Source: Acidobacteriota bacterium (GTDB taxonomy: Bacteria > Acidobacteriota > Terriglobia > 2-12-FULL-54-10). Taken from it: a stretch of 64,000 nucleotides of DNA. The notes beneath the pieces were generated by a model. The model saw nothing but the letters and a program-made list of their open reading frames with translations, did no database searches and was not told the DNA's origin. Shown piece after piece: positions 10,240-18,486 of the stretch (position 1 is the stretch's first letter; every line of letters starts with the position of its first letter). Both the position numbers and the translations under genes were made by a program. The DNA lies in the NCBI GenBank assembly GCA_016191085.1, contig JACPPJ010000038.1, positions 62,001 to 126,000 on the forward strand, given 5' to 3'.

Positions 10240-10263
10240 TGTCACGTTTTGAGACATCTGACA
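10240..10263. promoter_or_regulatory. Putative activator site A: TGTCA-N14-TGACA
   Basis: Perfect 5-bp arms TGTCA (10240-10244) and TGACA (10259-10263) are separated by exactly 14 bases, 142 bases before the decaheme cytochrome start codon. The same arms and spacing recur before two other cytochrome genes at 16707 and 18305. With the site at 18305 it also shares TGTCACGT at the left and TCTGACAT at the right. It is interpreted as a binding site for a dimeric regulator, most likely the sigma-54 activator encoded at 15342-16700. Confidence 0.55.
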
Positions 10264-10328
10264 TCACCAATGCCGCGAAACCAGCGATTTACAGCGTTTC
10301 TGGACGGGCGCAAACGTGCTAGTCATTG

Positions 10329-10361
10329 AGGCCAATTTGTGGCCGTGGGATTAAAACCGCG
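10329..10361 (+). promoter_or_regulatory. Weak sigma-54-like promoter candidates
   Basis: Two overlapping candidates have the GG and GC dinucleotides at sigma-54 spacing: AGGCCA-N5-TGGCC (10329-10344) and TGGGAT-N5-CCGCG (10346-10361). The first would start transcription about 103 bases from the centre of site A, matching the geometry at the other two cytochrome promoters. Both deviate from TGGCAC-N5-TTGC in several positions, so this call is tentative. Confidence 0.25.
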
Positions 10362-10404
10362 TCGTATCGCTTAGTAATCGCGTGCCGCGCAACCGGAGGG
10401 TTCG

Positions 10405-12498
10405 ATGAAGGGTCGGAGTAAACTCTATGCGTTTGTGCTCTTAATATTAGCCGGCGTGGGACTCACCACTGCGGGTGACGGAATAAAACCTACTTATCAA
10501 CCTTCCGACAAAGCATATTACCTGACGGACGCTCAAGCATCATTCGTTCGTCCAGGTTTGAAGTTGCAAATCCAGAAGGTGGAGTTTGAACCGCCCAATG
10601 TACACGTGACATTCCGGATCAGTGACAATGCAGATCAGGGTTTAGACCGGCAGGGCCTGCAGACGCCGGGATCTGTCAGCGCCAATTTCATCCTGGCTCG
10701 CATCAAGCCCGACGATTCCCAGTATACCGCCTACACGACGCGCACCCGGCCCAGCAAGATTACGGGTCTGCCGATACTCCAAGCTACAAGTGATTCCGGC
10801 GGGACCTACACCAGCGTCGGCGACGGTGTTTACAGGTATACTCTTGGCACCAAGCTTCCGGCTGATTTTGAAGCGAACGCAACGCACACCGTCGGAATGT
10901 TCGCCGTGAGAAACCTGACCGATTTCGGGTTGACCAGCTATGTTGCAAATGCAACGCTCGACTTTGTGCCTGCAAACGCTCCTGTCACACAAGTTCGCGA
11001 CGTGGTGCGGACGGAAGCCTGTAACCAGTGCCACAACCCCTTAGGTGCGCACACCGGGGGAGCTCGGCAAGTCACGCAGCTCTGTATTCTCTGCCATCAG
11101 CCGCAGTCGATAGACGATACAACGGAAAATCCCATTGACTTCAAGGTCATGATCCACAAGATCCATATGGGCGCTAACTTGCCGAGCGTGAGTGGTCGGC
11201 GGCTCAACATCCTGGGAACCAGCGGCAGCGGTACCGGCACAACTGCAACGGGGTCTACACAAGCCCCTATTCCCCATGGCGCAAAGATCGCCGGAAAGCC
11301 ATACATAATTGAAGATGCGGATTTCTCCACCGTCGTGTGGCCGCAGGACGTGCGCAACTGCACCACGTGCCATCAAGGGGGCCAGCAGTCGGATAACTGG
11401 AAGACCAATCCCAACCGGGCGGCTTGTGGTTCCTGCCACGATAATTTGAACTTTGCTACTGGTGAGAATCACCCCGGCGGCGTGCAAGTGGATGATAGCA
11501 AGTGCAGCATCTGCCACCCGGCGGATACCGGTTTGGAATTCGATCTGTCTGTCACCGGAGCCCATACCATCCCGATTAAATCGAAGAAATTGGCTGGGCT
11601 GAACCTGACGATTACTGGAGTAACGAACACCAAGCCGGGGGAGAAGCCCGCCGTTTCGTTCACCGTTACTGATAGCAAACAGAACCCGGTGGATGCCACC
11701 AAGCTAAACTCGTTGGGCTTTTTGCTGGCGGGGCCAACCGACGACTACTCCTTTGTGACACGTTCGGCATCAGGGCTTCCGGGAACTGAAAACGCGCTCA
11801 CTGCGGCCAAGCCGAGCGGTTCGGGTTATACCTACACCTTCGCGACGGCTATTCCCGCCGATGCCAAGGGAAGCTTTACAATCGGCGGTCAGGCGTACCG
11901 GTTAGTAACGATTGCCGGGCCACTGGCGGGGCAGAGCTTCAGCATTCGCGAGGGTTCCAACAATCCTCTGTTTTACTTCAGCGTCGGGGGCGATGCCGTA
12001 AAGGCCCGCCGCAAAGTGGTGGATGTTAAGAATTGCAATAGCTGCCACGAGCGGCTTGCGTTGCACGGCGGCACGCGAACGAACGCAACCGAATACTGCC
12101 AGATGTGCCACAACGCCAAGGCGCAGACTCCAGAAGGACAGACCATTAGTTTCCGCACGCATATTCACCGCATTCACACTGGAGAGGAGTTGGAAAATGA
12201 GTGGGAGGTGGGGAGAAACTACAATGGCGTTCGTTTCCCCGGCGACCGGCGAGACTGCGCCAAATGCCACGTGAACAACTCCAATCAGTTGCCGGTGCCG
12301 GCGGGGTTGGCCTGGGCCGATACTCCTCTGCTGTTTTATACCCCCACTGGGCCTACCGCATCAGCATGCCTGGGCTGCCACGACGGCATGGCCGCTGCGG
12401 CGCACGCCTATCTGATGACAGCGCCGTTCGGCGAGTCGTGTGCCGTGTGCCACGGCGAGAGCGCCGACTTCGCAGTTAGCAAAGTCCACGCGCGATAA
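10405..12498 (+). CDS. OmcA/MtrC family decaheme c-type cytochrome
   Basis: The 697-residue protein has a signal peptide (YAFVLLILAGVGLTTAG) and ten CXXCH haem sites. Five lie at about residues 205-370 (CNQCH, CILCH, CTTCH, CGSCH, CSICH) and five at about 544-683 (CNSCH, CQMCH, CAKCH, CLGCH, CAVCH). Beta-rich domains precede each pentahaem group, the 2 x (beta domain + 5 haems) plan of OmcA/MtrC. In Shewanella such proteins pass electrons to extracellular metals. Here there is no lipobox Cys, and no MtrA- or MtrB-like partner lies in the window, so its location (periplasm or cell surface) is open. GGAGG precedes the ATG. Confidence 0.9.
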   Translation: MKGRSKLYAFVLLILAGVGLTTAGDGIKPTYQPSDKAYYLTDAQASFVRPGLKLQIQKVEFEPPNVHVTFRISDNADQGLDRQGLQTPGSVSANFILARIKPDDSQYTAYTTRTRPSKITGLPILQATSDSGGTYTSVGDGVYRYTLGTKLPADFEANATHTVGMFAVRNLTDFGLTSYVANATLDFVPANAPVTQVRDVVRTEACNQCHNPLGAHTGGARQVTQLCILCHQPQSIDDTTENPIDFKVMIHKIHMGANLPSVSGRRLNILGTSGSGTGTTATGSTQAPIPHGAKIAGKPYIIEDADFSTVVWPQDVRNCTTCHQGGQQSDNWKTNPNRAACGSCHDNLNFATGENHPGGVQVDDSKCSICHPADTGLEFDLSVTGAHTIPIKSKKLAGLNLTITGVTNTKPGEKPAVSFTVTDSKQNPVDATKLNSLGFLLAGPTDDYSFVTRSASGLPGTENALTAAKPSGSGYTYTFATAIPADAKGSFTIGGQAYRLVTIAGPLAGQSFSIREGSNNPLFYFSVGGDAVKARRKVVDVKNCNSCHERLALHGGTRTNATEYCQMCHNAKAQTPEGQTISFRTHIHRIHTGEELENEWEVGRNYNGVRFPGDRRDCAKCHVNNSNQLPVPAGLAWADTPLLFYTPTGPTASACLGCHDGMAAAAHAYLMTAPFGESCAVCHGESADFAVSKVHAR

Positions 12499-12533
12499 AC
12501 CCATTCCAGACCTCCCAATTCGCGCGGGGGCCG

Positions 12534-12558
12534 GGGACCCGGCGTTATGCCGGGTCCC
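12534..12558 (+). terminator. Perfect hairpin after the decaheme cytochrome gene
   Basis: A 10-bp perfect stem, GGGACCCGGC with GCCGGGTCCC, closes a 5-base loop 36 bases after the stop codon. It lacks a T run, so it could terminate transcription with Rho or stabilise the mRNA end. Its core is the same as in the hairpin at 13812. Confidence 0.55.
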
Positions 12559-12717
12559 ATTGCTATTAAGGGACAACTCTCCCTCCCAGGAGGCGCAGGG
12601 TTGAGACGACGAGTTAAAGATTTCTTGCCACTCAGGAGACACAAGAGTATAGTCCCGGACGATGGGTTCCCGACCCGGCCCATGATACTTGATCCGTCAA
12701 CGACAAGGAGAACCCCA

Positions 12718-13653
12718 GTGAATACGCGATCAAAGCTTGTTAGGGGGAATGCATACGTTTCGTTAATGTTTCTTTTTCTTGTGCCTTCTTGGGCATTGGC
12801 TGGCACCACGACTATCAATTGCGATGCTGGTGATACGATCGAAGCAACTCTGCCAAAATTGAGAGCTGGCGACACGCTCGTGGTGAGCGGGACCTGCCGG
12901 GAACACGTAGAAATCACCGTCGATGGGCTGACGCTGGACGGTCAGAACACCGCCACCATCAGCGGCCCGAGTTCGTCGCTCAACGTGATCAATCTCATCG
13001 GCATCAGAGGAGGCATCGTGCGCGGGTTCCGGATTACGGGAGGCCGTGACGGTGTGGCCCTCCACGGCGTGCAGATGGTCGAGCTCTATAGCAACACCAT
13101 CGAAAACACCGGCAGGGACGGCGTCCAGGTCCAGCGGAGCAGCAGGTTTTCCAGCATCATAGCAAATTTGATTCAGAACAACCCGCGTCACGGCATTTTT
13201 GTCAATGAAGCATCCGCGGTGCGCGTTGGTTTCGGCATCGGGATCGAAGCAGATAGCGACCCGTTGTCGAACCTGATTCAAGGTAACGGCGGCGAAGGCA
13301 TTCTGGTCTCTCGCGCTTCCAGTGCCCGCATTCACCATAACTCGATCCGCAACAATAGGGGGAACGGCATAACACTCGAGCAGTTTTCTCATGCCGGCAT
13401 CGCTCACAATCTCATCGACGGCAACACTGGGAACGGAATCCTGGTGAGACAGAGTTCGGCCGTCAACCTCGGAACCGATACAGGGAACAATTTGGATAAT
13501 TTGCCGAACAGCACTGGCACGCCGAACGGGCAATGGGGAATCCATCTCATGGGCGCGGCTTCCGCGGATGGACGCCTCGGCTCTCTCAATGGCGCTCGTG
13601 GGGCGAGGCAGTGGACCAACGACACATTTGATAGCCTTTTGCCCCAGCCTTGA
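12718..13653 (+). CDS. Exported right-handed parallel beta-helix protein
   Basis: From a GTG start preceded by AAGGAG at good distance, the 311-residue product has a clear signal peptide (AYVSLMFLFLVPSWALA). It then has a run of short repeats of the NosD/pectate-lyase beta-helix type, each with an N-x-I/L-x-x-N-x-G-x-G-I pattern (for example NLIQNNPRHGIFV, SIRNNRGNGITL, NLIDGNTGNGILV). Such proteins bind or cut polysaccharides, or are structural; no catalytic residues can be assigned. It stands alone between two matching hairpins, so it is probably its own transcription unit. Confidence 0.8.
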   Translation: MNTRSKLVRGNAYVSLMFLFLVPSWALAGTTTINCDAGDTIEATLPKLRAGDTLVVSGTCREHVEITVDGLTLDGQNTATISGPSSSLNVINLIGIRGGIVRGFRITGGRDGVALHGVQMVELYSNTIENTGRDGVQVQRSSRFSSIIANLIQNNPRHGIFVNEASAVRVGFGIGIEADSDPLSNLIQGNGGEGILVSRASSARIHHNSIRNNRGNGITLEQFSHAGIAHNLIDGNTGNGILVRQSSAVNLGTDTGNNLDNLPNSTGTPNGQWGIHLMGAASADGRLGSLNGARGARQWTNDTFDSLLPQP

Positions 13654-13811
13654 GTGGAGGCTGGCGAGTCTTCAGAACAGCGCTGCTTGGATTACAGGGC
13701 CTGAGGTCAAGATTGCGGTGCAGCAGTAAACCAAGGACGAGACACTTAGGCGAGGTTTTGTTCGGATTCGCGCGGTACCCATCCCAAAAATCCCACATCG
13801 CGCGGAAGCAG

Positions 13812-13836
13812 AGACCCGGCATATTGCCGGGTCTTT
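13812..13836 (+). terminator. Rho-independent terminator
   Basis: A perfect 9-bp stem, AGACCCGGC with GCCGGGTCT, has a 5-base loop and runs into TTTT. It lies 160 bases after the beta-helix gene. The rest of the 370-base gap before the kinase gene shows nothing I can interpret. Confidence 0.75.
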
Positions 13837-14023
13837 TGCCTTTTCAGCGGCCTGCGATTCAAATAATTTTCTGACTAGTGGTGCGTCGGGACGCATCCTA
13901 CGGCAGATTTCGGAATGGGATACTTCGATGGAACCGCAGTAGTGGGCTTGGTGGCTTGGCGGTGGACGCCAAAGTGCAACGGAAATAAACTTACGATAAG
14001 CTTGTAGCCTGGAGGAAGTTGCC

Positions 14024-15352
14024 GTGCGCGAGGAACCCGGCAAAAACATGTGGCTCTGGGGCACGTTGCTGCTCTCCTGCCTGACCATTCTCATCTTCGT
14101 CTTTGCGGTGATGGAGCTGGTGGAGCAGCGGTTCTTCCGCGATCTGGATTACCGCCAACTGCACTATCTTTATATCACCAGAGGAATGGTCTCGTCGGTG
14201 CTGCTGGCGTCGTGGGCGGTGTGGTTTGTATTAAAGGACAGACGCAAATCCGAAGAAGCGCTACGCCGTTCGCGCGAGCGGTACCGCGCGATGCTCGCCA
14301 ACGCGGCCGATGCCATTGTTCTCTTTGACAACATGCTGCACGTACTGGAGTGGAACCCCCAAGCGGCTCGTCTGTACGGCTACGGGGCCGAGGACGTACT
14401 CGGCAAACCTATACCGACGCTGGATGCAAAATCCCGGCGAGAGATGCAGGACATCGTGCGACGGCTCCAGCACGGCGAACCAGTCGTGGAGCTAGCAACC
14501 AAGCGAATCAACCGCAGTGGCGAGGCGATAGATGTAGAAGTTCGAATCTCCTCGTTTCGTGACGTCGAAAGTAACCAGGTGGTATTTCTGGAGATGGCCT
14601 CCGACCTGCGCGAGCAAATTCGAATGCGCCAGCGTGCCTTGGAAATGGAGAAACTCACCACCATCGGCCGTATGGCTGCGGGCACGGCCCACACTCTGAA
14701 CACGCCGCTCGGGGCCATGCTCTTGCGTATCGAGATGCTCCAGGACCGGCTGCGGGGCCATAATTGTGCCGATGAACTTGAGCGGCTCGAATTGAGCACC
14801 CGATTCTGCCAGGACTTTGTGCAGAAGCTGCTGCAATACAGCCGCAGGTCGGAAACCAACCTGCGCCGTTTAAACGCCAAGGAACTGCTCGATTCGGTTC
14901 ACACGTTCTTTCAGCCGACATTCCAGGTACGACAGCATACGCTCACGTGCGCTTCGAGCCTCCTTCGGGAGGCGGTAATCTGGGGAGACCGCAATCAATT
15001 GGAAGCTCTGTTCGCGGCTTTGTTAATGAACGCATTGGATGCGCTTCCGGCGCATGGTGCCGTTTCCATTGGGGGTGCGGTCAGCGACGGCCGTGTGGAA
15101 CTGTTCGTGCAGGACAATGGATCCGGTGTGCCTGATGAGAAGCTGAACGATATTTTCGAGCCGTTTTTCACGACCAAAAATGCCGGGCATGGTACCGGCC
15201 TGGGATTATCGATTGCGAGGAACATTGTTGAGGAGCATCGAGGAGACATCGAGCTTACCAACAACAGTGATGGCGGCGTGACTGTCCGCGTTTCGCTGCC
15301 CCTCTGCAACGTGGATGAATTGGTCTCCTCACCGACTCAGTATGAGCAATGA
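14024..15352 (+). CDS. Membrane PAS-domain sensor histidine kinase
   Basis: The 442-residue kinase has two membrane helices (about residues 9-30 and 51-67), a PAS domain (about 82-195), a dimerisation/phosphoacceptor helix with the His in GTAHTLNTPLGAML (about 223), and an HATPase domain with N box NALDAL, G1 DNGSGVPD, F box FEPFFTTK and G2 GTGLGLSI. The region between the two helices is only about 20 residues, so sensing is more likely through the PAS domain or the membrane. The GTG start follows GGAGG. It overlaps the sigma-54 response regulator gene and is surely its partner. Confidence 0.9.
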   Translation: MREEPGKNMWLWGTLLLSCLTILIFVFAVMELVEQRFFRDLDYRQLHYLYITRGMVSSVLLASWAVWFVLKDRRKSEEALRRSRERYRAMLANAADAIVLFDNMLHVLEWNPQAARLYGYGAEDVLGKPIPTLDAKSRREMQDIVRRLQHGEPVVELATKRINRSGEAIDVEVRISSFRDVESNQVVFLEMASDLREQIRMRQRALEMEKLTTIGRMAAGTAHTLNTPLGAMLLRIEMLQDRLRGHNCADELERLELSTRFCQDFVQKLLQYSRRSETNLRRLNAKELLDSVHTFFQPTFQVRQHTLTCASSLLREAVIWGDRNQLEALFAALLMNALDALPAHGAVSIGGAVSDGRVELFVQDNGSGVPDEKLNDIFEPFFTTKNAGHGTGLGLSIARNIVEEHRGDIELTNNSDGGVTVRVSLPLCNVDELVSSPTQYEQ

Positions 15353-16700
15353 TGCACTGATTCTCGTGGTTGACGATGACGCCGAGATGGCGGCAACCGT
15401 TGCCGAATTGCTGCGCCAGCAAGGATACCCAGCCCTGACCGCCACGTCGGCTCTCGAGGCCGAGCAAGTGGTGTGCTCCAACGCGGCTCTGCGGCTAGCA
15501 CTGATTGACCTTATGATGCCGGTGATGGACGGCATCGTTCTTCTGGAGCGGGTGAAGCAACAACGGCCGGACCTGCCGGTGCTGATCATGAGCGGATTTG
15601 GAACCATCGCGGCTGCTGTGGAAGCGGTCAAGCATGGAGCGGAGGACTTCATCACCAAGCCTTTCGAGCGCGCCACGATCCTAAAGAAAATTCAGCATAT
15701 TTTGGAATTGCAGAATCTGCGGGAAGAGGTCGCCGCACTGCAGAAGTCCGAGAGGCGCCGAACGTTCACCGGTGTGGTGGGCCAGGCTCCGAAAATGAGA
15801 CGGGCTTTAGAACTGGCCGAGGCCGCCGCACGTACCGACGTACCCGTGTTGCTAGTGGGCGAGACCGGCACTGGGAAAGAACTGCTGGCTCGAATGATCC
15901 ACCGGAATAGCGACCGTGCCGCGCGGCCGTTTGTGCCCGTCAATTGCGGAGCGCTGCCGCGCGACTTGGTCGAAAGCGAATTGTTCGGCTACCGCAAAGG
16001 CGCGTTTACTGGCGCTCAGCAAGATCGGCCGGGGTTATTCGCAGCGGTTGCGGGCGGTACTTTGCTGCTGGACGAAATCAGCGAAATGCCCGCCGATATG
16101 CAAGTAAAACTGCTGCGGGCTTTGCAAGAAGGCAAGGTGCGTCCGCTGGGAGCCGTTGAGGAGATCGTAGTAGACGCTCGCATCATAGCGGCAACCAATC
16201 GAACGAGCAACGCCAGCCTTTCCGGTGTCTTGCGCCAGGACCTTTACTATCGTCTGGCGCGAATCACCATCGAACTGCCTCCCTTGCGCGAACGCCGGGA
16301 GGATTTGCCATTGTTACTCGATTATTATCTGCAGATGTATTCAGGGAAGTATGGATATCGTGCCACCTTGCACGCCGATGCTCTTGAGTTGCTTCACAGC
16401 TATCCTTTCCCCGGAAATATCCGGGAGCTGGAAAATCTCGTTGAGGGTGTTATGGCGACGCACAAGGGACAGGAAGTGATCCGCGAACGCGATATCCGTG
16501 CGTATTTGCATCCGGAACTGCTGCAGAAGGGCAACGCGCTGGTGGACGTATCCATGTATTCTCTAGAGCGGCTGGAGAAATATGCGATCGAACAAGCGCT
16601 CCGGCTGAGCGGTGACAATAAGAGTCGCGCCAGCGAAATACTGGGCATCTCTAGAGAATCTCTTTACCGCAAGATGAAGCAGTACGGCATCCCTTTGTAA
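15342..16700 (+). CDS. Sigma-54-dependent response regulator (NtrC family)
   Basis: The 452-residue protein has a receiver domain (phosphoacceptor Asp in LALIDLMMPVMDG), an AAA+ sigma-54 activation domain with Walker A GETGTGKE, the sigma-54 contact loop GAFTGA and Walker B GGTLLLDE, and a Fis-type helix-turn-helix at the C terminus (SRASEILGISRESLYRKM). All key elements are intact. The ATG overlaps the end of the kinase gene. Just downstream lie an inverted-repeat site and a good -24/-12 promoter, so it most likely activates the following cytochrome operon, and by shared sites probably two other cytochrome genes. Confidence 0.93.
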   Translation: MSNDALILVVDDDAEMAATVAELLRQQGYPALTATSALEAEQVVCSNAALRLALIDLMMPVMDGIVLLERVKQQRPDLPVLIMSGFGTIAAAVEAVKHGAEDFITKPFERATILKKIQHILELQNLREEVAALQKSERRRTFTGVVGQAPKMRRALELAEAAARTDVPVLLVGETGTGKELLARMIHRNSDRAARPFVPVNCGALPRDLVESELFGYRKGAFTGAQQDRPGLFAAVAGGTLLLDEISEMPADMQVKLLRALQEGKVRPLGAVEEIVVDARIIAATNRTSNASLSGVLRQDLYYRLARITIELPPLRERREDLPLLLDYYLQMYSGKYGYRATLHADALELLHSYPFPGNIRELENLVEGVMATHKGQEVIRERDIRAYLHPELLQKGNALVDVSMYSLERLEKYAIEQALRLSGDNKSRASEILGISRESLYRKMKQYGIPL

Positions 16701-16706
16701 GTTGTT

Positions 16707-16730
16707 TGTCAACTGACCCAATTTGTGACA
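16707..16730. promoter_or_regulatory. Putative activator site B: TGTCA-N14-TGACA
   Basis: Arms TGTCA (16707-16711) and TGACA (16726-16730) have the same 14-base spacing as sites A and C. It starts 6 bases after the sigma-54 activator gene, and its centre lies about 113 bases upstream of the start point predicted from the promoter at 16805. That is the normal distance for an enhancer-type site. A second perfect palindrome, ATTGTTAACAAT, lies at 16777-16788. Confidence 0.6.
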
Positions 16731-16804
16731 CGTTCATTTTCCCTAACAAGGCGGGTTAGGTGATCTCCGGAGACAAATTGTTAACAATGGAGCGCTTGCG
16801 CTTA

Positions 16805-16820
16805 TGGAACTCCGGTTGCT
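16805..16820 (+). promoter_or_regulatory. Sigma-54-type promoter of the tetraheme cytochrome operon
   Basis: The sequence TGGAAC-TCCGG-TTGCT fits the consensus TGGCAC-N5-TTGCW with one mismatch and the correct GG/GC spacing. It lies 130 bases before the ATG of the first tetraheme cytochrome and downstream of activator site B. The activator gene directly upstream makes the reading stronger. Confidence 0.65.
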
Positions 16821-16949
16821 TTACTTCTTACCTGACAGCGACTTTCTTTTATACCGGATCCCCGGATGGGTTCAGACAGGTCATCTCACCAGCTCTCAAA
16901 CAGGAGCGCTGTAAACATTCGAACAGGGTCGCGGCTACAGGTGATAAGT

Positions 16950-18188
16950 ATGAGTGAACCAGACAGGCAAAATCAGTTTACGAGAGAGCCTATCAAAAAG
17001 TTCGCGCTTTGGGCCGTACTCTTTACCACTGTTGTGGTGGGGACGTACTCGTTGCGACCGTGGGATGCCCGCAGGAATATGGCTGAGTACTCGTTTCTCT
17101 CGGGCGATCCCGTGCGGGGAGGCAGCTTGTTTGCCGGGTTGGGTTGCAACGCCTGTCATTCGCTATTCGGCATCGGAGCCGATGTCGCATCGGACCTGGC
17201 CAAAGCGCCCCCGTCTAGTTGGAGTCCGGTGCGAGCCGTGGCTGACATGTGGAGTCACGGCCCCGAGATGTGGGAAAAGATGAAAGACGCGCAACTCGGA
17301 TTCCCACACATCAGTGAACAAGACATGGTTGATCTGCTGGCTTACTTATACTTGATCCGCTATCTAGATCAACCTGGAGATCCGACGAAAGGCGGAGTGT
17401 TATTTGCCACCAAGCATTGTGCGGACTGCCACACGCTCTCCGGTACGGGGAAGGGAATCGGCCCGAATCTGTCGCACCTCAACGAGGATACGCCCATTAT
17501 GTGGGCGCAATTGATGTGGAACCATGGACAAAGTATGGAGGCGCTGATCGCACAAGAACGGATCGAATGGCCGCTGTTTCAAGGTTCGGAAATGACCGAC
17601 CTTCTGGCGTATCTGCAATCATCGACTTCGGGAAAACGAAAGGAATCTGAGTTGTTCCCCGCCGATCCCATCAGAGGAAAGGTGCTGTTTAAAGAGAGGG
17701 GCTGCCACTCGTGTCACAGTATAAACGCGGACGGCGGAAAAACAGGTCCCGAACTGGGAGCGAGTCAGCGCAGCGCGCCCAGTATCACGCAGTTCGCTGG
17801 TTTGATGTGGAATCACTCGCCGCAAATGTACGCGACTATGAAGGAGCACGACATTCCGCGTCCGAAATTTGCCGGGCGAGAAATGGCTGACCTGATCTCG
17901 TACTTGTACGTTGTGCGTTATATGGAGCCTCCCGGAGAATCGGAATCGGGTAAGACAGTGTTTCGCGACAAGCATTGTGCCGAGTGTCACGGCGCGGACG
18001 GGCACGGCGGAAGCAGTGGGCCCAATCTCGCTCGCCGCCCGGATGGTTACCATGCTCCGCAGATGGCCTATACTGTCTGGACCCATGGTCCGCAGATGTA
18101 TCGTAAGATGCAGGAAAAGAGTATCCCGTGGCCTACTCTGACGGAGCGAGAACTGCGGGATTTGATGACCTTCCTTAGCTCGTTGTAA
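16950..18188 (+). CDS. Membrane-anchored tetraheme cytochrome c with repeated MWNH domains
   Basis: The 412-residue protein has an N-terminal membrane anchor (about residues 18-38) and four tandem domains of about 90 residues. Each holds one CXXCH site (CNACH, CADCH, CHSCH, CAECH near residues 66, 157, 251 and 343). About 35 residues later comes a motif of the form MW-x-H-x-P-x-M, then I-x-W/R-P and E-M-x-D-L-x-x-Y-L. The Met and His of that motif are candidates for the sixth haem ligand or haem-heme contacts. It is a string of class I-like cytochromes facing the periplasm. It is paralogous to the protein encoded at 19407. I do not know a named family for this repeat. Confidence 0.85.
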   Translation: MSEPDRQNQFTREPIKKFALWAVLFTTVVVGTYSLRPWDARRNMAEYSFLSGDPVRGGSLFAGLGCNACHSLFGIGADVASDLAKAPPSSWSPVRAVADMWSHGPEMWEKMKDAQLGFPHISEQDMVDLLAYLYLIRYLDQPGDPTKGGVLFATKHCADCHTLSGTGKGIGPNLSHLNEDTPIMWAQLMWNHGQSMEALIAQERIEWPLFQGSEMTDLLAYLQSSTSGKRKESELFPADPIRGKVLFKERGCHSCHSINADGGKTGPELGASQRSAPSITQFAGLMWNHSPQMYATMKEHDIPRPKFAGREMADLISYLYVVRYMEPPGESESGKTVFRDKHCAECHGADGHGGSSGPNLARRPDGYHAPQMAYTVWTHGPQMYRKMQEKSIPWPTLTERELRDLMTFLSSL

Positions 18189-18304
18189 TCGCGTTTGGCA
18201 GTCCTTTCCTTATAAGCACGCCCATTTCGCAGTACGTGTGCCCGCATTAAGCGCCCGCGAGCGCAACATGTTGTGCAACAGCTGCGCCGTCCCAAGCCGC
18301 CGGT

Positions 18305-18328
18305 TGTCACGTGTCAATTTATCTGACA
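18305..18328. promoter_or_regulatory. Putative activator site C: TGTCA-N14-TGACA
   Basis: Arms TGTCA (18305-18309) and TGACA (18324-18328) lie 14 bases apart in the gap before the monohaem cytochrome gene. Its centre is about 100 bases from the start point predicted from the promoter at 18392. It shares TGTCACGT and TCTGACAT, at identical spacing, with site A. Confidence 0.6.
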
Positions 18329-18391
18329 TTCAGAGTCAACGGCAGATCCACTCGTTGTGTTCAATGCACTGAAGTTATTGGCGTTCCCATT

Positions 18392-18407
18392 TGGCCCTTC
18401 ATCTGCC
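18392..18407 (+). promoter_or_regulatory. Sigma-54-type promoter before the monohaem cytochrome
   Basis: The sequence TGGCCC-TTCAT-CTGCC keeps the invariant GG and GC at the right spacing, with three deviations from TGGCAC-N5-TTGCW. It lies 80 bases before the start codon and downstream of site C. It suggests an internal promoter giving extra or separate expression of the cytochrome-NrfD module. Confidence 0.5.
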
Positions 18408-18486
18408 TATATTTCCGGCGAGGAGGAGGGTTCGTTGGGATGTTTGTATGGTAACTCTCCGCTGCAGAAAAAAAGGAGAACTCCTG

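Larger units (their letters stand above)
9638..10404. other. Long non-coding gap before the decaheme cytochrome gene
   Basis: I find no convincing gene in these 767 bases. A weak terminator-like stem (AAACAG, loop, CTGTTT, then a T-rich run) lies at 10064-10092. The right half holds the TGTCA-N14-TGACA inverted repeat and the ambiguous promoter region listed separately. The ribosome site GGAGG lies just before the ATG at 10405. Confidence 0.5.

Noticed and set aside
10305-10320. CGGGCG-N5-GTGCT as sigma-54 promoter of the decaheme gene
   Set aside because: GG and GC are correctly spaced, but almost every other consensus base is missing, and its distance from site A (about 79 bases) differs from the other two promoters.
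12499-12717. A c-di-GMP (GEMM) riboswitch before the beta-helix gene, or in the other cytochrome leaders
   Set aside because: Such riboswitches often precede cytochrome genes, but the conserved GEMM core sequences were not found in the leaders at 9638-10404, 12499-12717 or 18189-18486.
18375-18392. TGGCGT with TTTGG as a second sigma-54 promoter before the monohaem gene
   Set aside because: The GC dinucleotide is not at the required distance from GG; the neighbouring TGGCCC-N5-CTGCC fits better.
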